38,419 bases of DNA. Source: Pseudomonadota bacterium. Lineage in GTDB: Bacteria; Pseudomonadota; Gammaproteobacteria; Acidiferrobacterales; Acidiferrobacteraceae. The notes under the pieces are model-generated. The model made no database searches and was not told where the DNA came from. It was given only the letters and a program-made list of their open reading frames with translations. A program made the translations under genes and the position numbers. Below are positions 19,497 to 27,962 of the stretch, piece after piece (positions within the stretch are counted from its first letter, which is position 1; each line of letters opens with the position of its first letter). Where the stretch lies: the NCBI GenBank assembly GCA_021784755.1, contig JAJYHM010000003.1, forward strand, positions 1 to 38,419. The letters are read 5' to 3'.

Positions 19497-20015
19497 ATGC
19501 CCGATCAGGCACCCCGAGACTGGATCGAGGTCGGTCGTATCGTGGGGGCGTATGGCATAAAGGGGTGGTTGCGCATCCACCCCTACACGACCCGGCCCGA
19601 GGCAGTGCTGGACTATCGGCCTTGGCGTGTGCGTCGCAAGTCCGGTGTAATCGGGCCGCTGACGGTGACCGTAAGTCAGGTCCACGGCAAAGGCCTCATT
19701 GTAGAGGCCGCCGAGTGCGCCGGACGGGATGACGCCGAGCAGTGGGCGGGGGCGGTCATAGAGGCCCCCGTCTCGGCCTTGCCTGAGCTTCCGGCGGGTG
19801 AGTATTACTGGGGTGAGTTGTTGGGAATGGCTGTCCAGACTGTTGGAGGCGTTGCGCTGGGGGCGGTCCATCACCTGCTCGAGACGGGCGCCAACGATGT
19901 GCTTGTCGTCCGTGGGGCAGATCGCGAACGGCTCATTCCGTATGTCCCAGCCGTCGTTGTCCGGATCGACAAGGACCCAGGGTGTATCGTCGTCGACTGG
20001 GACCCGGACTTCTGA
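19497..20015 (+). CDS. rimM: Ribosome maturation factor RimM
   Basis: A 172-aa protein that helps mature the 30S head by binding S19. The N-terminal domain has WIEVGRIVGAYGIKGWLRIHPYT, and the C-terminal PRC-barrel has EYYWGELLGMAVQTVGG, GANDVLVVRG and the LIPYVPAVVVRID strand. It starts 4 nt after rpsP. A 350-bp gap follows before trmD. Confidence 0.97.
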   Translation: MPDQAPRDWIEVGRIVGAYGIKGWLRIHPYTTRPEAVLDYRPWRVRRKSGVIGPLTVTVSQVHGKGLIVEAAECAGRDDAEQWAGAVIEAPVSALPELPAGEYYWGELLGMAVQTVGGVALGAVHHLLETGANDVLVVRGADRERLIPYVPAVVVRIDKDPGCIVVDWDPDF

Positions 20016-20143
20016 TTTGGGGGTGGCAAGCCCCGCCAGCTAGAGTGAGGATTTATCGAGAGGGCTTGCTAGTGGTGGTCGCGGTACGACTGATGCGGCG
20101 GGCGTGGGGGTATACGACAGCGTCCATGCCGAATATCGGATTG

Positions 20144-20173
20144 TTGTCAGGGTTTACAGGTCGAACTTATACT
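20144..20173 (+). promoter_or_regulatory. Candidate sigma70 promoter upstream of trmD
   Basis: TTGTCA at 20144-20149 and TATACT at 20168-20173 each match the sigma70 consensus at five of six positions, with an 18-bp spacer. Transcription would start near 20180 and read trmD-rplS-xerD. The -10 is flanked by a short inverted repeat (CGAAC...GTTCG, 20162-20177), which could be an operator or chance. Confidence 0.55.
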
Positions 20174-20179
20174 GTTCGG

Positions 20180-20365
20180 CTCGGGGTGGGACATGGTCCA
20201 GGCGCCGGTATTGCGGGGGGCGAGTCGTGGTCCCCGATCCCTGGGGTGAGGGATGCCCTAAGAGCGCGAGCGCTAGCAACCCACCGAAGCGATTCATTCC
20301 TGCGCGATGCTGGAGTGAGCGCCATAGGAATCTCCGGTCTTTAGGCCGGCCGGGGAGGATGGCAG
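20180..20365 (+). promoter_or_regulatory. Structured 5' leader of trmD with a hairpin over the ribosome-binding site
   Basis: The untranslated region between the candidate promoter and GTG 20366 contains several stems. ATCCCT 20237-20242 pairs with AGGGAT 20249-20254. An alternative, mutually exclusive stem pairs CCCC 20232-20235 with GGGG 20243-20246. AGCG 20263-20266 pairs with CGCT 20271-20274. TCTCCGG 20331-20337 pairs with CCGGGGA 20350-20356 (one G-U), burying the Shine-Dalgarno GGGGAGG. No convincing protein is encoded in 20016-20365. A regulatory role is inference. Confidence 0.4.
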
Positions 20366-21103
20366 GTGGAGATCGATGTTATAGGGCTGTTCCCGGAGGC
20401 GGTGCGCGGCTTCTGTGATTACGGCATTGTAGGTCGGGCGCGGCAGCTTGGGATCGTGACGCTGCGTTTCTGGAATATGCGGGATTTCGCTCACGACAAG
20501 CGGCGGACCGTCGATGACAGGCCCTATGGCGGCGGCCCAGGGATGGTTCTGATAGCTGAGCCCATCGCCCTGGCGGTGGAGGCGGCCAAGGACGCGCGTG
20601 ATACCGCGTCCGTGCTCTATTTATCGCCAGCGGGCCGACCGCTCGACCACGCGGCGGTCATGGAGCTTGCGGCGCGCCCGAGCCTTATATTGCTGGCGGG
20701 ACGTTATGAGGGCGTCGATGAACGCGTGATACGCGACACCGTGGACGAGGAGTGGTCGATCGGGGATTATGTGCTCTCCGGCGGCGAGGCGGCGGCGGCG
20801 GTGCTGATCGATGCGGTTGTTCGGCAGCTGCCTGGCGCCTTGGGGCATGAAGATTCGGCGCGAGAGGATTCCTTCGTCGCCGGCTTGCTCGATTGTCCGC
20901 ATTACACACGGCCCGAGGATTGGCGTGGGCAGCGTGTGCCGGAGGTGCTGTTATCAGGCGATCATGCGCGGATTCGGACTTGGCGTTTGCGGGAGTCTCT
21001 GGGGCGCACATGGTTGCGGCGGCCGGATCTCCTGGAGGCGCAAGAGTTGGATGGCGAGCAGCGAAGGCTGTTAGAAGAATTTAAACAGGAGTATAGGGGT
21101 TAA
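20366..21103 (+). CDS. trmD: tRNA (guanine37-N1)-methyltransferase TrmD
   Basis: A 245-aa SPOUT-class methyltransferase that makes m1G37 in tRNAs for Pro, Leu and Arg codons, preventing +1 frameshifts. Start region [11 protein letters not shown]; the substrate loop has [13 protein letters not shown]; the trefoil knot that binds S-adenosylmethionine is [13 protein letters not shown] and [19 protein letters not shown]. The catalytic Asp region is [13 protein letters not shown] 20366 is the start, with GGGGAGG eight nt upstream; the nearby ATG at 20359 is out of frame. rplS follows after 4 nt. Confidence 0.97.
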   Translation: MEIDVIGLFPEAVRGFCDYGIVGRARQLGIVTLRFWNMRDFAHDKRRTVDDRPYGGGPGMVLIAEPIALAVEAAKDARDTASVLYLSPAGRPLDHAAVMELAARPSLILLAGRYEGVDERVIRDTVDEEWSIGDYVLSGGEAAAAVLIDAVVRQLPGALGHEDSAREDSFVAGLLDCPHYTRPEDWRGQRVPEVLLSGDHARIRTWRLRESLGRTWLRRPDLLEAQELDGEQRRLLEEFKQEYRG

Positions 21104-21107
21104 GGCT

Positions 21108-21452
21108 ATGAGCAATATTATCAAAGAACTGGAAAGCGGATTTCTGAAGGCGGATGTCCCACAGTTCGGTCCCGGCGATACGGTTTCGGTGCAAGTAAAG
21201 GTTGTCGAAGGCGAGCGCGAGCGTTTGCAGGCCTTCGAGGGTGTAGTCATCGCACGCAGGAATCGCGGCATCAACTCGTCTTTCACAGTTCGCAAGATGT
21301 CCTATGGCGAAGGTGTGGAGCGCGTGTTCCCCTTGCACAGCCCCAACATTGCCAACATTGAAGTGAAGCGCCGAGGCGTCGTGCGGCGCGCCAAGCTCTA
21401 TTATCTGCGCGAATTGACCGGTAAAGCCGCCCGGATCCGCGAACGCGTGTAA
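21108..21452 (+). CDS. rplS: 50S ribosomal protein L19
   Basis: A 114-aa ribosomal protein with the family landmarks [44 protein letters not shown], and the C-terminal [25 protein letters not shown]. Length is standard. It lies 4 nt after trmD, as in most bacteria, and 27 nt before xerD. Confidence 0.98.
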   Translation: MSNIIKELESGFLKADVPQFGPGDTVSVQVKVVEGERERLQAFEGVVIARRNRGINSSFTVRKMSYGEGVERVFPLHSPNIANIEVKRRGVVRRAKLYYLRELTGKAARIRERV

Positions 21453-21479
21453 GGCGCCTTGCGTGGGGCGGATGACGAG

Positions 21480-22379
21480 ATGGCCGCAAGCTCGCCGGAT
21501 GCCCCACTGATCGAGGACTTCCTCGATTGTCTGCTGACGGAATCCCGCCTGCGCCCCCATACCCTCGATAGCTACAGACGAGACATGGAAGCGTTTGCCC
21601 GCTACCTGGGCGAGCGCGGTGTGGCGCGGGCCGCACGTGCCGACATTACCGGATACCTAGCCGCCGAGGTCTTGGCGGGCCGCAGACCGCGGACCGGCGC
21701 TCGACGCCTGTCGACGCTTCGCCGTTTTTATCAATACCTGCTCGTCCGTGGCGTGCTATCCGAGGACCCGACTGAGGGTGTCGAGGGCCCACGCCTAGGG
21801 GTGAATCTCCCGAAGTCGCTGAGCGAAGAGGACGTCGAGCGCTTGCTGGCGGCGCCCGGGGATGAAACGCCCGAGGCGCGGCGGGACCGGGCGATGCTTG
21901 AAGTCCTCTACGCCACCGGTCTGCGTGTGTCGGAGCTCGTGGCCCTGCGGCTCACGGAGGCGGATTGCCAGGCGGGGATCGTGCGCGTCGTGGGTAAGGG
22001 GGGGCGAGAGCGTCTCGTGCCTTTAGGGGAGGAGGCGCAGGCGGTGCTCACGCGTTATCTGGTGGATACCCGCCCCCTTTTCTTGACGGGTGGCGCCACG
22101 CACCCGGCGATTTTTCTGACGCGGCGCGGGGCGCCCATGACGCGACAGGCTTTCTGGCATAACATCAAACGCTATGCGGCCAAGGCCTGCGTGAAAACGC
22201 CGTTATCGCCCCATACCATACGCCATGCCTTTGCCACCCATCTCATTAATCATGGCGCGGATCTGCGGGTGGTTCAGCTCCTGCTCGGCCACGCTGATCT
22301 GTCGACAACGCAGATTTATACGCATGTCGCGCGCGAGCGGCTGAAGACTGTTCATGCCCGCCATCATCCGCGTGGTTGA
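21480..22379 (+). CDS. xerD: Tyrosine recombinase XerD
   Basis: A 299-aa site-specific recombinase that with XerC resolves chromosome dimers at dif under FtsK control. The SAM-like N-terminal domain (LRPHTLDSYRRDMEAFARYL) precedes the catalytic domain with Arg in GLRVSELVALR, Lys in GKGGRERLVPL, HxxR in SPHTIRHAFATHL, His in LLGHADLSTTQIY and the nucleophile Tyr in QIYTHV. The HAFATHL variant and the ending HHPRG mark XerD, not XerC. ATG 21480 is preferred; an in-frame TTG at 21459 is possible. It probably shares the trmD-rplS transcript. Confidence 0.95.
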   Translation: MAASSPDAPLIEDFLDCLLTESRLRPHTLDSYRRDMEAFARYLGERGVARAARADITGYLAAEVLAGRRPRTGARRLSTLRRFYQYLLVRGVLSEDPTEGVEGPRLGVNLPKSLSEEDVERLLAAPGDETPEARRDRAMLEVLYATGLRVSELVALRLTEADCQAGIVRVVGKGGRERLVPLGEEAQAVLTRYLVDTRPLFLTGGATHPAIFLTRRGAPMTRQAFWHNIKRYAAKACVKTPLSPHTIRHAFATHLINHGADLRVVQLLLGHADLSTTQIYTHVARERLKTVHARHHPRG

Positions 22380-22385
22380 AGGGGC

Positions 22386-23105
22386 CTAGGGACCGTTGAC
22401 TTCGATGAGGTCGGGGATCTCGTGCTCTTGCTCGAGACGGAAGGCCTCGCCGCCCATGGGTGTAGTATAGCCGAGTATGGCCCCCGTTTGCCGTACGACG
22501 GCCCGCCAATTGACGGTACGGACCCGGCGTCTCAGGACTTCGGAAAGCTGTGCGGCTAGGCGGCGCTCTTCGCGGCGCAGGACCGAAATGCCATAAAAGG
22601 AATCGAGGGACAGGTAGGCAAAAAGGATGGCGATGCCCTGCATGAGGACGGCGGGCGGACTGAGCAGGATTGAGCTTAGGGCCGCGACGATCGCGGCGAT
22701 GCCGGCGACTTTCCCATACGACCGCGATCGCTCCTGAGCAAAGCGGTTATCGGCCAGGCCTTGACGCAGTTCGTCCTCAGCTACAGCCGAGCCCGTCTTG
22801 TGAAGCGTGTAGTAGTCCTTCAGCAAGAGTAGTAGTCGTGAGAGGCGTTCGCGATGGGCCGGTTTCTGTATGCCCACATGTTCCATGTCCGCCATCCGGC
22901 TTGCTGCGAATTCATCCCATTCGTATTCTCGATCGTCGCGGCCGCTCTGGTCTATGGCGTGGTGGCACAAGTAGCGCATCTCCAGGATCTCGGCTACCTC
23001 GATCGGAAAGCGCAGGCCTACAAGTCGCCGATAGAAGAATGGAAACGCATCGGGGGAGTTGGGGAGTTTCGCGAAGTATTCAGATACGAGCGGCTTTGAA
23101 TCCAT
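22386..23105 (-). CDS. Unknown protein with two membrane segments
   Basis: I do not recognise this 239-aa protein. Residues 1-130 are charged and mostly helical with many aromatic and Tyr residues (DAFPFFYRRLVGLRFP, YRYLC-like repeats). Two adjacent hydrophobic helices follow at about 131-148 and 152-170, separated by SPP, suggesting a hairpin in the inner membrane with both ends cytoplasmic. The C-terminal 70 residues are basic, then acidic. No motif suggests a reaction. It is convergent with xerD (6 bp apart) and divergent from the patatin gene. Confidence 0.7.
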   Translation of the reverse strand: MDSKPLVSEYFAKLPNSPDAFPFFYRRLVGLRFPIEVAEILEMRYLCHHAIDQSGRDDREYEWDEFAASRMADMEHVGIQKPAHRERLSRLLLLLKDYYTLHKTGSAVAEDELRQGLADNRFAQERSRSYGKVAGIAAIVAALSSILLSPPAVLMQGIAILFAYLSLDSFYGISVLRREERRLAAQLSEVLRRRVRTVNWRAVVRQTGAILGYTTPMGGEAFRLEQEHEIPDLIEVNGP

Positions 23106-23249
23106 AGCTTCCTTGTGGGTCTTTTGCCGGATGGACGCGCGATGGAAAGCTTCTCGCGTATTGTATCAGAGATTCGCGGTAACGCATGCCTTCTCATGCA
23201 TTCGGAGATGCGGGATGGGTGCTAAGATAAGGTAGCCGAAGGAGGATCT

Positions 23250-24248
23250 ATGGCGGAGCCAACGGGAGACGGTCTGGTGCTGGCCCTTGGCGCCGGGGGC
23301 GCGCGGGGTCTGGCGCACATCGGCGTCTTGGAGGTTTTGGCTGAGCACGGCTTGCCGGTGCGCGCCATCGCCGGCTGCAGCATTGGCGCTGAGATTGGCG
23401 CGCTCTATGCGCGCTATGGCGACCCCGCCCGACTCACGGAAGAAGCCCTTGGCGTCGACTGGAAGCAGACCTTGCAACTCTTTTTGCCCGACGCCGCGGC
23501 CATGGGCGGCGTCTGCTCCGGGCGCAAGATCATGGCCTTCCTCGAGGCCCGTCTGGATGGCGCCACCATTGAGGAGTTGCCGCTACCCTTCCTGGCAGTG
23601 GCGACCGACCTGCATAGTGGTGAACAGGTCGTGTTGCGCTCGGGCCCGGCGGCTGGGGCTGTGCGCGCCAGTCTTTCGCTCCCGGGGCTCTTGGCACCCT
23701 ATCCGTGGGAGGGCCGGCTTTTGATCGATGGCGGCGTGGTGAACCCCGTACCGTTCGATGCAGCGGCGGACGCGTTCGGGGCGCCGGTCGTAGCGATTGC
23801 TGTCCACCAGGGTGCGCGCGGGCTTTCGGCAGCGCCGATCAACCCGCGGCCGGCAAGCTGGCGGTCGCAGTTGCGCGCTTTGCTTGACCAGCCGTGGGTG
23901 CGCCGGGCTCGACCGGTCCGCGCATGGCTGGAGGAGCAACTTACGGAGCCCGCCGGCGTCCGGTCCTTGCAATGGCGGGCGCGCTCGGTTCTTGCGCAGG
24001 CGGTCAATATCGCCCAAGCGCAGGTGGTTCAGTTGCGTTTGTTGGCCCGACGCCCAGCCCTCTATCTTCTGCCCGATGTCGACCGCATCGGGCCGTTTGA
24101 GTTCTACAAGGCCCGCGCCGCGATCGCCGCCGGCCGCGCGGTCGCGCGCGCTCATCTCCCCGACCTGTACGCCCTGCTGGCGTCTGCGCGGGGGCAGTCA
24201 GTGCATCCCGCGGGGACGGTCATTCACCGCTCGCAGCCGGGGGGATAG
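23250..24248 (+). CDS. Patatin-like phospholipase family protein (RssA-like)
   Basis: A 332-aa serine hydrolase of the patatin fold. The oxyanion hole is GAGGARG (14-20), the nucleophile elbow GCSIG places Ser at 44, and the catalytic Asp is D160 in LIDGG. This is the Ser-Asp dyad of bacterial patatin-like lipid acyl hydrolases. No signal peptide is seen. The C-terminal 100 residues are basic and helical and are not typical of the core fold. GGAGGATCT just before ATG 23250 is a strong ribosome-binding site. The substrate is unknown. Confidence 0.92.
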   Translation: MAEPTGDGLVLALGAGGARGLAHIGVLEVLAEHGLPVRAIAGCSIGAEIGALYARYGDPARLTEEALGVDWKQTLQLFLPDAAAMGGVCSGRKIMAFLEARLDGATIEELPLPFLAVATDLHSGEQVVLRSGPAAGAVRASLSLPGLLAPYPWEGRLLIDGGVVNPVPFDAAADAFGAPVVAIAVHQGARGLSAAPINPRPASWRSQLRALLDQPWVRRARPVRAWLEEQLTEPAGVRSLQWRARSVLAQAVNIAQAQVVQLRLLARRPALYLLPDVDRIGPFEFYKARAAIAAGRAVARAHLPDLYALLASARGQSVHPAGTVIHRSQPGG

Positions 24249-24424
24249 GCCGCAGGGTCGGTCAGTCGCGTCACCTCACCAATCCGAATTCGGCGAGGCC
24301 CGGGGCGCATCGTGTCCGATGGGTATGGGCGCACTCGGCGCGACCCAAGTCCGATGAGGGTGTGCGTTTGGGTTTCTAGGGAGGCGGGACCAATAGTCAT
24401 GCGGGAGCGGGCCCGGGCGCACTA

Positions 24425-25723
24425 TCAGGGTACGCGCGCCGGGGCGTCCTTTTGGTAGTAGTAACCATCGGCCCAGTTGATACTCAAGGCGCGTCTATGA
24501 TCGGCCACGGATTGATCAAGGGCCGCGGTGCCAAAGAAATGTCCCTGGGCCCAGTCGATCCCCACACTGGTCAGTAGTTCGACCTGTTGTGACGTCTCCA
24601 CATATTCGGCAAGGGTCGTGATGCCAAGGTCAGCGGCCACGGCGTGAATGCCGCGCACGATGGAAAGGACGCGAGGCTCCGCTATGCGCGAGATGAGGCG
24701 GCCGTCGATTTTGAGGAAGGATATGGGTAGATCGGCCAGATATTGGAAAGAGGAATAACCGCTACCGAAATCGTCCAGCGCAAGCTGGACACCAAAATCG
24801 ACGAAGGGTGCGAGGCGCTCGCGTGTGACATCCATGTTCTCAAGGAGCTCACGCTCAGTGACCTCGATGACAAGCGGCTTGACTTCCGCCGCCTCTTTGC
24901 GGGCGAAGCTTGTCTTGGCAGAGGCCAAGAGGTCCATGAGCAGGCGCGGGTAGCGGAGCAGATCCCCGGATACGTTGACGAAATGGACGATGTCTTCGTC
25001 GCCGGTCTGGCGTCTCGCCAAGGCCGACAGCAGCACGGTCCAGTCGATCTTGTAGGTGAGGCGAAACTGTTCGGCAGCCTCGATAAATTCGTCGGCGGCC
25101 AGCACCTTGCCGTCGGCTGTCACGATGCGGGCCAAGGCCTCCTCGGCCACGACGCGGCCTGTGCGCAGCTCGACGATGGGTTGGTAGGCGGGTACAACGC
25201 GATTTTCACGCAATGCGGTCTCAAGGACCGCGCCCATCCGGAATATGCGTCGTTTGAGGTGTTCGGCCGCTACAATGCGTTCGCGCCCCCGACGCTTCGC
25301 TTCATAGAGGGCCTCGTCGAGGACGTTCATGATCTCTTGCGGGGCGGCGCCATCCTGCGGGACGCACGCGATCCCGATGCTCACGGTGACGTTCAGGACA
25401 TTATTGTCGGCGGCGATGACAAGCCCTGAGATGGCCTCATTCAAGGTCTTCGCCGCAGATCGCGCCTGGCGCGGACCGCAGTCATGCATGATTCCGAGGA
25501 ATTCGTCATTGCCCCAGCGGCCTACGACAGCGCTACGACCGAGGCACGCGCGTGCGGTATCGCAGACCCGGCGCAGAACGCGGTTCGCAAAGGCATATCC
25601 GAACCGGTGGTTGACGAGACGGAAGCGGTCGATGCTAAAAAGGATGACGGAGAACGGCACTTGGTTGCGTTCCGACCGTGCACAGGCCAGCTTGAGTGCT
25701 TTGGTAAGAATCGTCCTGCTCAT
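24425..25723 (-). CDS. GGDEF-EAL protein, second paralog, probable c-di-GMP phosphodiesterase
   Basis: A 432-aa soluble protein colinear with the one at 121-1389. The GGDEF half is more damaged: the first metal-binding Asp is Ser (SID at 30-32) and the signature is GNDEF (71-75). The EAL half keeps EAL at 195-197, N250, E287/E290, the DDF of DDFGSGYSS at 317-319, K338, E373 and Q393, with AEYVE in place of the usual AEGVE. It has a 25-residue C-terminal extension (SINWADGYYYQKDAP). ATG 25723 has AGGTGAGAG upstream. Expected role: c-di-GMP breakdown, perhaps with the GGDEF half as a GTP sensor. Confidence 0.9.
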   Translation of the reverse strand: MSRTILTKALKLACARSERNQVPFSVILFSIDRFRLVNHRFGYAFANRVLRRVCDTARACLGRSAVVGRWGNDEFLGIMHDCGPRQARSAAKTLNEAISGLVIAADNNVLNVTVSIGIACVPQDGAAPQEIMNVLDEALYEAKRRGRERIVAAEHLKRRIFRMGAVLETALRENRVVPAYQPIVELRTGRVVAEEALARIVTADGKVLAADEFIEAAEQFRLTYKIDWTVLLSALARRQTGDEDIVHFVNVSGDLLRYPRLLMDLLASAKTSFARKEAAEVKPLVIEVTERELLENMDVTRERLAPFVDFGVQLALDDFGSGYSSFQYLADLPISFLKIDGRLISRIAEPRVLSIVRGIHAVAADLGITTLAEYVETSQQVELLTSVGIDWAQGHFFGTAALDQSVADHRRALSINWADGYYYQKDAPARVP

Positions 25724-25767
25724 AAGTCTACTCTCACCTTAGCCTCCGCGAAGCGCCGCGAAAGCTG

Positions 25768-25782
25768 CCGCTAGGGTAGCGG
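25768..25782 (-). terminator. Short perfect hairpin between rep and the GGDEF-EAL gene
   Basis: CCGCTA 25768-25773 pairs with TAGCGG 25777-25782 around a GGG loop. On the minus strand it lies about 70 nt past the rep stop and 45 nt before the next start. Only a weak U stretch follows, so it may attenuate rather than stop transcription. Confidence 0.35.
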
Positions 25783-25851
25783 AAAGGCGTGATGGGCGCC
25801 ACCGTTGATCGCAAAGGGCGCCCGAAGAGGCGCGCCGGGTTGGGATGACCG

Positions 25852-27843
25852 TCAGGAGCCTTGGCCAAGAAGGCCGCGCAGGCCTTTCAGGTGCGATTCC
25901 CCATGCGCCAAGCGCTCTTCGGGGGCCTTTTCTTCACGGCCGTCCCAGAGCAGGTCCTCGGGGGGCATTTCGGCCAGGAAACGGCTGGGGCTCGTGTCCA
26001 GTGGCGCCCCCTGCTTGCGGCGTCGCCGGGCGTAGCTCAGGGTCAGCGTCTGGCGCGCACGTGTGATACCGACGTAGGCGAGTCGGCGCTCCTCTTCCAC
26101 TCCGGTCTCGGCGAGACTGGCCCGGTGGGGAAGGATGTCTTCCTCGAGCCCGACCAGGAACACGTGGGGAAACTCCAGGCCTTTGGCGGCATGCAGGGTC
26201 ATGAGGCGCACGCTCTTGCCATCGGGCTCGCGCTCGCGGTCGCCCATGCCGTTTAGGATGAGCTGCGCGACCACCTCGTCGAGCCCGCGGCCGCTCGTCT
26301 CCTGGCCTAGGCGGTCGACCCATGCCAGGAATTCGTCCAGAAGCTCCATGCGCCGCCGGCCGGCGCGCTTGTCGTCGGCGGTATGCAGCAGATGCGCCTC
26401 GTAGCCGATTTCGTCCAAGGTCTCGCGCAGCAAGGCGCCAGCTGTGGTCGCCCGCGCCTTGGCGCTCAAGGTTTCCATGAGGAGAGCGAAGCGATTCAAG
26501 GCGGCGGCCTGCGGTGCGGCCACGTATTGCGCAAGCCCGAGCTCGCGACAGCAGCGCAACAAGGATTGGCCACGGCGGTGCGCATAATCACGCAGTCGTT
26601 CGACGGTCGTGGGGCCGATCTCGCGTTTGGGGACGTTGCAGACCCTCAGGAAGGCAGAGTCGTCAGAGGGGTTGTGGATGAGGCGCAGATAGGCAACTGC
26701 GTCCCGTACTTCGACGCGATCGAAGAACGAGGTCCCTCCGCTCAGGAAGTAGGGCACGCGGTGTTCACGTAAGACCTGTTCGAGCGGCCGCGCCTGGTGA
26801 TTGCTGCGATAGAGGATGGCGTAATCGCCCAAATCGGCCTTGCGGACGAATTTGTCATGCAAGAGTGCGGTTACGACGCGTATGGCCTCGTGCTCTTCAT
26901 CGTCGGCGACGAGGACTCTCAGGGGGTCGCCAAAACCAAACGCACTCCAGAGTTTCTTGGGGAACAGGTGGGGGTTGTTACCGATCACGGCATTGGCGGC
27001 CTTCAGTATCCGTCCGGTCGAGCGGTAATTTTGCTCGAGTTTGATGACGGTGAGATTCGGGCAGTCGTGTGCGAGCCGCATGAGATTCTCAGGGCGTGCC
27101 CCGCGCCAGGAATAGACCGATTGGTCATCGTCGCCCACCGCGGTGAAGGCCTGGTCGGCTAAAGCGCGTGCTAGGCGGTATTGTGCATCGTTGGTGTCTT
27201 GGTACTCATCTACCAGGAGGTAGCGCAGGCGCTCGCGCCAGCGAGCGCGGGCGCCCGCGTCGCCGCTCAAGAGGCGCGCCGGGAGCAGGATCAGGTCGTC
27301 TAGGTCTATGGCATTGTAGGCGCGTAGGCGCTCGACATAGTCGGCATAGACTGCACCTTCGTCGGGTGACTCCTCGGCCGCGAGCTGCGGCATGATCGCT
27401 GCGTCCTTCCAGGCACGGATGCGCTGCGCCACATCTTCTGGGGGCGTGTCCTTTCGCAGGTGCTCGCGGCAGAGCTCCTTTACGAGCGCATCGGCGTCGC
27501 GCGGATCAAGGAGCGTGAACCCACGCCGTAAACCCAACGCCTCGGTCTCTTCACGGATGATCTTGAGGCCCAGGGCATGGAAGGTGACGACGCTTAAGCC
27601 CCGGCGGGCGTTGGCGGGAAGCAGCGCCGATGCCCGATCGCGCATCTCCCGCGCCGCCTTGTTGGTGAAGGTGACCGCGGCGATGTGAGCGGCGTCATAG
27701 CCGCCGTGCGTTATGAGGTGGGCGATCTTGCGCGCGATGACGGTGGTCTTGCCGCTACCGGCGCCGGCTAACACAAGCACGGGCCCATGGATGAGTTGCA
27801 CGGCCTCGCGTTGCTGATCGTTGAGACCGTCCAGAATTTTCAT
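25852..27843 (-). CDS. rep: ATP-dependent DNA helicase Rep
   Basis: A 663-aa superfamily 1A 3'-5' helicase that clears proteins ahead of the replisome and restarts forks. Motifs: Q motif LNDQQREAV, Walker A GAGSGKT (27-33), Ia TFTNKAAREM, Walker B LLVDEYQDTN, III GDDDQSVYSWRGA, IV LEQNYRS, V LMTLHAAKGLEFPHVFLVG, VI YVGITRARQTL. The NNPHLFPKKLWS, GGTSFFDRVEVRD and NVPKREIGPTT segments track Rep rather than UvrD or PcrA. Length agrees with Rep (about 670 aa). Confidence 0.95.
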   Translation of the reverse strand: MKILDGLNDQQREAVQLIHGPVLVLAGAGSGKTTVIARKIAHLITHGGYDAAHIAAVTFTNKAAREMRDRASALLPANARRGLSVVTFHALGLKIIREETEALGLRRGFTLLDPRDADALVKELCREHLRKDTPPEDVAQRIRAWKDAAIMPQLAAEESPDEGAVYADYVERLRAYNAIDLDDLILLPARLLSGDAGARARWRERLRYLLVDEYQDTNDAQYRLARALADQAFTAVGDDDQSVYSWRGARPENLMRLAHDCPNLTVIKLEQNYRSTGRILKAANAVIGNNPHLFPKKLWSAFGFGDPLRVLVADDEEHEAIRVVTALLHDKFVRKADLGDYAILYRSNHQARPLEQVLREHRVPYFLSGGTSFFDRVEVRDAVAYLRLIHNPSDDSAFLRVCNVPKREIGPTTVERLRDYAHRRGQSLLRCCRELGLAQYVAAPQAAALNRFALLMETLSAKARATTAGALLRETLDEIGYEAHLLHTADDKRAGRRRMELLDEFLAWVDRLGQETSGRGLDEVVAQLILNGMGDREREPDGKSVRLMTLHAAKGLEFPHVFLVGLEEDILPHRASLAETGVEEERRLAYVGITRARQTLTLSYARRRRKQGAPLDTSPSRFLAEMPPEDLLWDGREEKAPEERLAHGESHLKGLRGLLGQGS

Positions 27844-27962
27844 GGAGGCAGTCTAGCGGGGTCTGCGAGGGTCCACAATCTTGACATGTCGGACGGTTCC
27901 CGCCTTGCGCGCGCCCGTGATAGTCCCGAATCGGTGGCTGCACGTCTGTGCCCTGGCCGTCG

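Noticed and set aside
19982-20344. 120-codon plus-strand frame spanning the rimM-trmD gap
   Set aside because: It starts inside rimM, has no ribosome-binding site, and its Gly/Arg-rich sequence resembles no protein; treated as non-coding leader.
24249-24424. Direct repeat of GTCCGATG in the patatin to GGDEF-EAL gap
   Set aside because: Only 8 bp and two copies; expected by chance in GC-rich DNA, with no associated gene.
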